From Pseudomonadota bacterium (GTDB lineage: Bacteria; Pseudomonadota; Gammaproteobacteria; Burkholderiales; Thiobacillaceae), in assembly GCA_021847835.1 (NCBI GenBank), contig JAJZPR010000018.1, forward strand, positions 1 through 46,368: 46,368 nt of DNA. The letters run 5' to 3'. Shown piece after piece: positions 43,572 through 46,368 of the stretch. The position numbers and the translations under genes were made by a program. The notes below the pieces were generated by a model. That model was given only the letters and a program-made list of their open reading frames with translations. It did no database searches and was not told where the DNA came from. The stretch's first letter is position 1; each line of letters opens with the position of its first letter.

Positions 43572-43994
43572 TTACGCGCCCAGGGAGTCCAGGGTTTTCT
43601 GGAACTTGTTGGCGTGGGAACGCTCGGCTTTCGCCAGGGTTTCGAACCAGTCGGCGATTTCGTCGAAGCCTTCGTCGCGCGCGGTCTTGGCCATGCCCGG
43701 GTACATGTCGGTGTACTCGTGGGTTTCGCCGGCGATCGCGGTCTTCAGGTTGTCGGCGGTGGGGCCGAAGGCCATGCCGGTGGCGGGATCGCCGCAGGTT
43801 TCCAGGTATTCCAGGTGGCCGTGTGCATGGCCGGTCTCGCCTTCGGCGGTGGAACGGAACACGGCGGCCACGTCGTTGTAGCCTTCAACGTCGGCCTTGG
43901 CTGCGAAATACAGGTAACGGCGGTTGGCTTGGGATTCGCCGGCAAAAGCGGCTTTCAGGTTGCCCTCGGTTTTGGAGCCTTTGAGTGCGGCCAT
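43572..43994 (-). CDS. Rubrerythrin family protein without rubredoxin domain
   Basis: 140 residues, so only the four-helix di-iron domain. The likely ligands are Glu20 ([15 protein letters not shown]), Glu53 with His56 ([13 protein letters not shown]), Glu90/Glu93 and Glu124 with His127 (AERSHANKF). Such proteins reduce hydrogen peroxide at the di-iron site. Without its own rubredoxin it needs an outside electron donor, which the downstream GlpC-like protein might supply (inference). An AAAGGAG ribosome site precedes the start, and a 17-base palindrome lies 80 bases upstream. Confidence 0.9.
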   Translation of the reverse strand: MAALKGSKTEGNLKAAFAGESQANRRYLYFAAKADVEGYNDVAAVFRSTAEGETGHAHGHLEYLETCGDPATGMAFGPTADNLKTAIAGETHEYTDMYPGMAKTARDEGFDEIADWFETLAKAERSHANKFQKTLDSLGA

Positions 43995-44073
43995 GGTTTA
44001 TCTCCTTTGATCAAAGCTGGAAGGACAAAAATACCGCGGGCGCCCGGTCCTCCTTCAGGCGCCCTGCGCATGA

Positions 44074-44090
44074 TTTAGACTAAGTCTAAA
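44074..44090 (-). promoter_or_regulatory. Candidate operator TTTAGACT-A-AGTCTAAA
   Basis: A perfect 8-1-8 palindrome 80 bases upstream of rubrerythrin, with an extra half-site (TATAGACT, 44103-44110) beside it. The 7-1-7 core has the geometry of Fur/PerR-type operators, but the sequence differs from the usual PerR box. It may control rubrerythrin in response to peroxide or iron. Confidence 0.5.
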
Positions 44091-44260
44091 ACCTGTACGA
44101 ACTATAGACTGCGTGAATGCCGGTGTCAACTATGCAGCCGCCCCGTGTCGCCGCCCCGGCAATTCCATGTTGCCATCATAGTCATCGCCGGGGAATTTGC
44201 TGGCAAAATGCAGCATCTTCAAAACAACTGCGACAAAGACGCACGCCGCAGGAGCGCAAC

Positions 44261-44659
44261 ATGTCCCGCAAAGTAGAAAAAAGCGATACCGAATGGCAGG
44301 CCGAACTGCCGCCCGAGCAATACCACGTCTGCCGCCTGAAAGGCACCGAGCGCGCTTTCAGCGGCAAGTACTGGGACAATCACGAAAAGGGCGTGTACCG
44401 TTGCGCCTGTTGCGGCGAACCTCTGTTCGATTCCGCCGCCAAGTTCGACTCCGGCACCGGCTGGCCGAGCTTCTACCAGCCCATGAGCAGCGAAGCCATT
44501 GAAGAAGAGATCGACCGCAGCCACGGCATGGTGCGCACCGAGGCCCTGTGCCAGGCCTGCGGCGCCCATCTCGGCCACGTGTTCCCGGACGGCCCGCGCC
44601 CGACCGGGCTGCGCTACTGCATCAACTCGGCCTCGCTGAATTTCGAAAAGAAAGAATAA
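44261..44659 (+). CDS. msrB: Peptide-methionine (R)-S-oxide reductase
   Basis: 132 residues from the ATG at 44261, after AGGAG at 44250-44254. Zinc ligands Cys48/Cys51 and Cys97/Cys100 and catalytic Cys120 (RYCINSASL) are present, as is [11 protein letters not shown]. It repairs oxidised methionine in proteins using thioredoxin. There is no signal peptide, so it is cytosolic. It is divergent from rubrerythrin, so both face the shared upstream region. Its stop codon overlaps the left end of the MITE-like repeat. Confidence 0.93.
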   Translation: MSRKVEKSDTEWQAELPPEQYHVCRLKGTERAFSGKYWDNHEKGVYRCACCGEPLFDSAAKFDSGTGWPSFYQPMSSEAIEEEIDRSHGMVRTEALCQACGAHLGHVFPDGPRPTGLRYCINSASLNFEKKE

Positions 44660-44836
44660 TCCCGGATAATTTATCAGGACGCGAGACGATGACGAGGCGA
44701 TTTGTGAGACAGTTTTGGCGCTTGGGAGAAGCCCATGGCTTGGCCTATGGGCGCCGAGCAAGCGGAAAAAATGGCCGCAAAGCGCCCGTCAGCGCTCGCG
44801 CAGGCTCGAAGAGCCGCCTAATGGATTATCCGGGAT
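44659..44836. repeat. MITE-like element with inverted ends (ATCCCGGATAAT)
   Basis: ATCCCGGATAAT at 44659-44670 and its perfect complement at 44825-44836 bound a 178-base segment; similarity extends about eight more bases inwards (5 of 8). Inside are further short palindromes such as GCCCATGGCTTGGCCTATGGGC. A short open frame through it has no similarity I recognise and is not credited. It separates msrB from the reductase gene. Confidence 0.6.
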
Positions 44837-44845
44837 AAATCCCAG

Positions 44846-45547
44846 GTGAGAATTTTCTCCGCGCGCATCGTGCGCATCCGGCAGGCCACGCCGACCATCA
44901 AAACCTTCGAATTCGAGGTGGGCGACCACGGCTTCAAATATCTGCCGGGGCAATGGGTGGAAGTGTCGGTGGTCATCGACGGCGACATCAAGACCGGCGG
45001 CTACTCCATCACCACCACGCCCACTCAACAGGGCGTGGTCGGACTCGCCATCAAGACCAGTTCCCGGCATCCTGTCACGCGCTGGCTGCACGAAGCCAGG
45101 GAGGGCGATACTGTCGACATCACCCGCGGGCAGGGCCCCTTCGTGTTCCTGCCAGACATGGGCGAGGACATCGTGCTGATCGGCGGCGGCGTGGGCGTCA
45201 CGCCCCTGCTCTCGATTTTCCGCTATGTGCGCGACGCCTCGCCGGAAACCCACGCCACGCTGTATTACAGCGTGAGCCACCCGGACGAGATCCTGTTCCG
45301 CGAGGAGCTGGAGCAGGCCGCACGCCGTCACAACAACCTGAGCCTGGAAATCACCGTGACCCAGCCCTGCGCCGACTGGAAAGGCCAGACCGGGCGCATC
45401 AACAAGCACAAGCTATCCGCGCTCAACGCCGCGCCGGAGGCGCTGTTCTACCTGTGCGGCCCTGCCGGCATGGTCGACGACATGGAGAAACTCCTGCGCG
45501 AACTGGGCGTGCCGCCGAACCGGGTCATTTTCGAGAAGTGGTGGTAA
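44846..45547 (+). CDS. FAD/NAD(P)-binding ferredoxin reductase-like protein
   Basis: 233 residues from the GTG at 44846; no ATG fits the family start. An FAD domain (KYLPGQWVEVS, then GGYSITTTP) precedes the NAD(P) domain (LIGGGVGVTPLLSIFRY and YLCGPAGMVDDM) and the C-terminal FEKWW. There is no [2Fe-2S] domain, so it needs a separate ferredoxin, oxygenase or other partner. It resembles the ferredoxin-NADP reductase superfamily found in oxidoreductase systems, and the actual partner is not visible here. Confidence 0.87.
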   Translation: MRIFSARIVRIRQATPTIKTFEFEVGDHGFKYLPGQWVEVSVVIDGDIKTGGYSITTTPTQQGVVGLAIKTSSRHPVTRWLHEAREGDTVDITRGQGPFVFLPDMGEDIVLIGGGVGVTPLLSIFRYVRDASPETHATLYYSVSHPDEILFREELEQAARRHNNLSLEITVTQPCADWKGQTGRINKHKLSALNAAPEALFYLCGPAGMVDDMEKLLRELGVPPNRVIFEKWW

Positions 45548-45637
45548 GGAATCAGGGCCTGCCAACGGGGCAATAATGACTTGGCCGCATCATCCGTTGT
45601 AAAATACGACTCCGTTATCCTGAATTTAACGGCGAAC

Positions 45638-46234
45638 ATGAAAAAAACCATCTTCCCCGCACTGGCCGGGCTGTTGCTGGCCATGTCTGCGCATGCAGTC
45701 GAGCCGAAAACGACCCCCAGGGAAACCGCCCTCAAGAATGGGCAGAAAAGCGCCCAGTTCTGCCGTCATTGCCACGGCGTGGGCGGCAGCAGCATGCGCG
45801 GGGACACACCCAACCTGGCAGGCCAGAACGAGGCCTACCTGCTCGCCCAGATGGAGAAATTCGCGACGGGCAAACGCAAGAACGAATTCATGGAAGGGCT
45901 GATCAAGGCGCTCACGCCCGAGGAGCACAAGAACATCGCGCTGTACTTCTCGCAGCAGGCAGTGACCGTGCAACCCGCCGCGAATACGCAACAGGCGGCA
46001 GCCGGCAAGAAGCTGTACGAAAGCCTGTGCATCAACTGCCACGGTGCCAACGCTTATGGCACGGAAAAAATCCCGCGCCTGGCCAGCCAGCAGCCGGCCT
46101 ATCTGAAGGATTCGCTGACGCGCTACCGCAACGGCACCGGCGAGCGCATCGACCCGCTGATGCAAGCTTACACCCGCAACCTCAAGGACGCCGACATCGC
46201 GAACCTGGCGGCTTATCTGGCGAGCATGCGGTAA
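45638..46234 (+). CDS. Di-haem cytochrome c4
   Basis: 198 residues. The signal peptide MKKTIFPALAGLLLAMSAHA is cut near residue 20. Two haem sites are present: Cys42-Arg-His-Cys45-His46 and Cys131-Ile-Asn-Cys134-His135, each in a class I cytochrome half, which is the cytochrome c4 layout. It carries electrons in the periplasm to a terminal oxidase or another reductase. It is a separate unit after the reductase gene, with a 90-base gap. Confidence 0.92.
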   Translation: MKKTIFPALAGLLLAMSAHAVEPKTTPRETALKNGQKSAQFCRHCHGVGGSSMRGDTPNLAGQNEAYLLAQMEKFATGKRKNEFMEGLIKALTPEEHKNIALYFSQQAVTVQPAANTQQAAAGKKLYESLCINCHGANAYGTEKIPRLASQQPAYLKDSLTRYRNGTGERIDPLMQAYTRNLKDADIANLAAYLASMR

Positions 46235-46317
46235 GACAGTTATTAAACACAGCGTCATATGTAATGCCGCACTGATGAGCTATACTCATGCCAGTTCCCC
46301 GCGCCGGAGGTGCCATC

Positions 46318-46368
46318 ATGAGAAAGCTGGAAATTGCCGACCCTGAAGTCATGCGAATCGCCATCCAA
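46318..46368 (+). CDS. Start of a gene, probably a helix-turn-helix/transposase-like protein (cut by window edge)
   Basis: Seventeen codons from an ATG that follows GGAGG at 46306-46310. The beginning MRKLEIADPEVMRIAIQ resembles the N-terminus of winged-helix/IS630-type transposase proteins. Too short to be certain, and the rest lies outside the window. Confidence 0.4.
   Translation, partial: MRKLEIADPEVMRIAIQ

Noticed and set aside
44548..44838. An open frame through the MITE-like repeat
   Set aside because: It overlaps msrB out of frame and the repeat, and the product has no recognisable similarity.

Overview
GC-rich window from a Gram-negative bacterium, most likely a nitrogen-fixing, sulfur-metabolising betaproteobacterium. 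This inference rests on NifA/sigma-54 controlled draTG, a tetrathionate reductase operon with its own two-component system, cytochrome c4, Tat and lipoprotein signals, and an aryl-polyene-type fatty acid/polyketide cluster. No tRNA, rRNA, replication origin or CRISPR array was seen.

Layout. 1-742: the 3' end of an IS3-family transposase, its right end, and a non-coding stretch rich in palindromic repeats. 743-5556: an Rrf2 regulator, divergent from an operon (receiver-like protein, draT, draG, ArsC/NifO-like + double nitroreductase fusion) that switches nitrogenase reductase off and on by ADP-ribosylation. Two perfect TGT-N10-ACA sites and a -24/-12 promoter precede that operon. 5557-17125 (mostly minus strand): a decaying defence island built on a type I restriction-modification locus. 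hsdR is split by an IS110-family element, hsdS carries an internal deletion with a frame change, hsdM is intact, and extra genes (AAA ATPase, a 312-aa unknown, a DUF6933-like protein, a winged-helix/nucleotidyltransferase pair, fragments of RhuM and MNT genes) lie between and around them. The same 'GEGWG' palindromic repeat has landed in several hsdR-derived pieces.

17315-27912 (+): a lipoprotein, then a tightly overlapping cluster of ACP, membrane protein, AMP-ligase, FabZ-like dehydratase, LpxL-type acyltransferase, LolA-like carrier, MMPL exporter, ketosynthase, chain-length-factor-like ketosynthase, second dehydratase, FabG-like reductase and glycosyltransferase. Together they could build an acyl/polyene chain and place it in the outer membrane. 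28015-32153 (+): a four-gene, translationally coupled operon of C39-like peptidase, RimK-type ATP-grasp ligase, GCS2-like carboxylate-amine ligase and N-formylglutamate amidohydrolase. It looks like a peptide or amino-acid conjugate pathway of unknown product and is the most system-like unexplained unit here.

32267-37184 (+): ttrBCA; 37228-39664 (-): ttrR and ttrS. 39788-43994 (-): cyclopropane fatty acid synthase, then an iron/oxidative-stress type group (rubrerythrin, GlpC/HdrD-like Fe-S protein, encapsulated-ferritin-like protein without a cargo tail, DUF3501). 44261-46368 (+): msrB, a MITE-like repeat, a ferredoxin-NADP reductase-like flavoprotein, cytochrome c4 and the first codons of a probable transposase-like gene.
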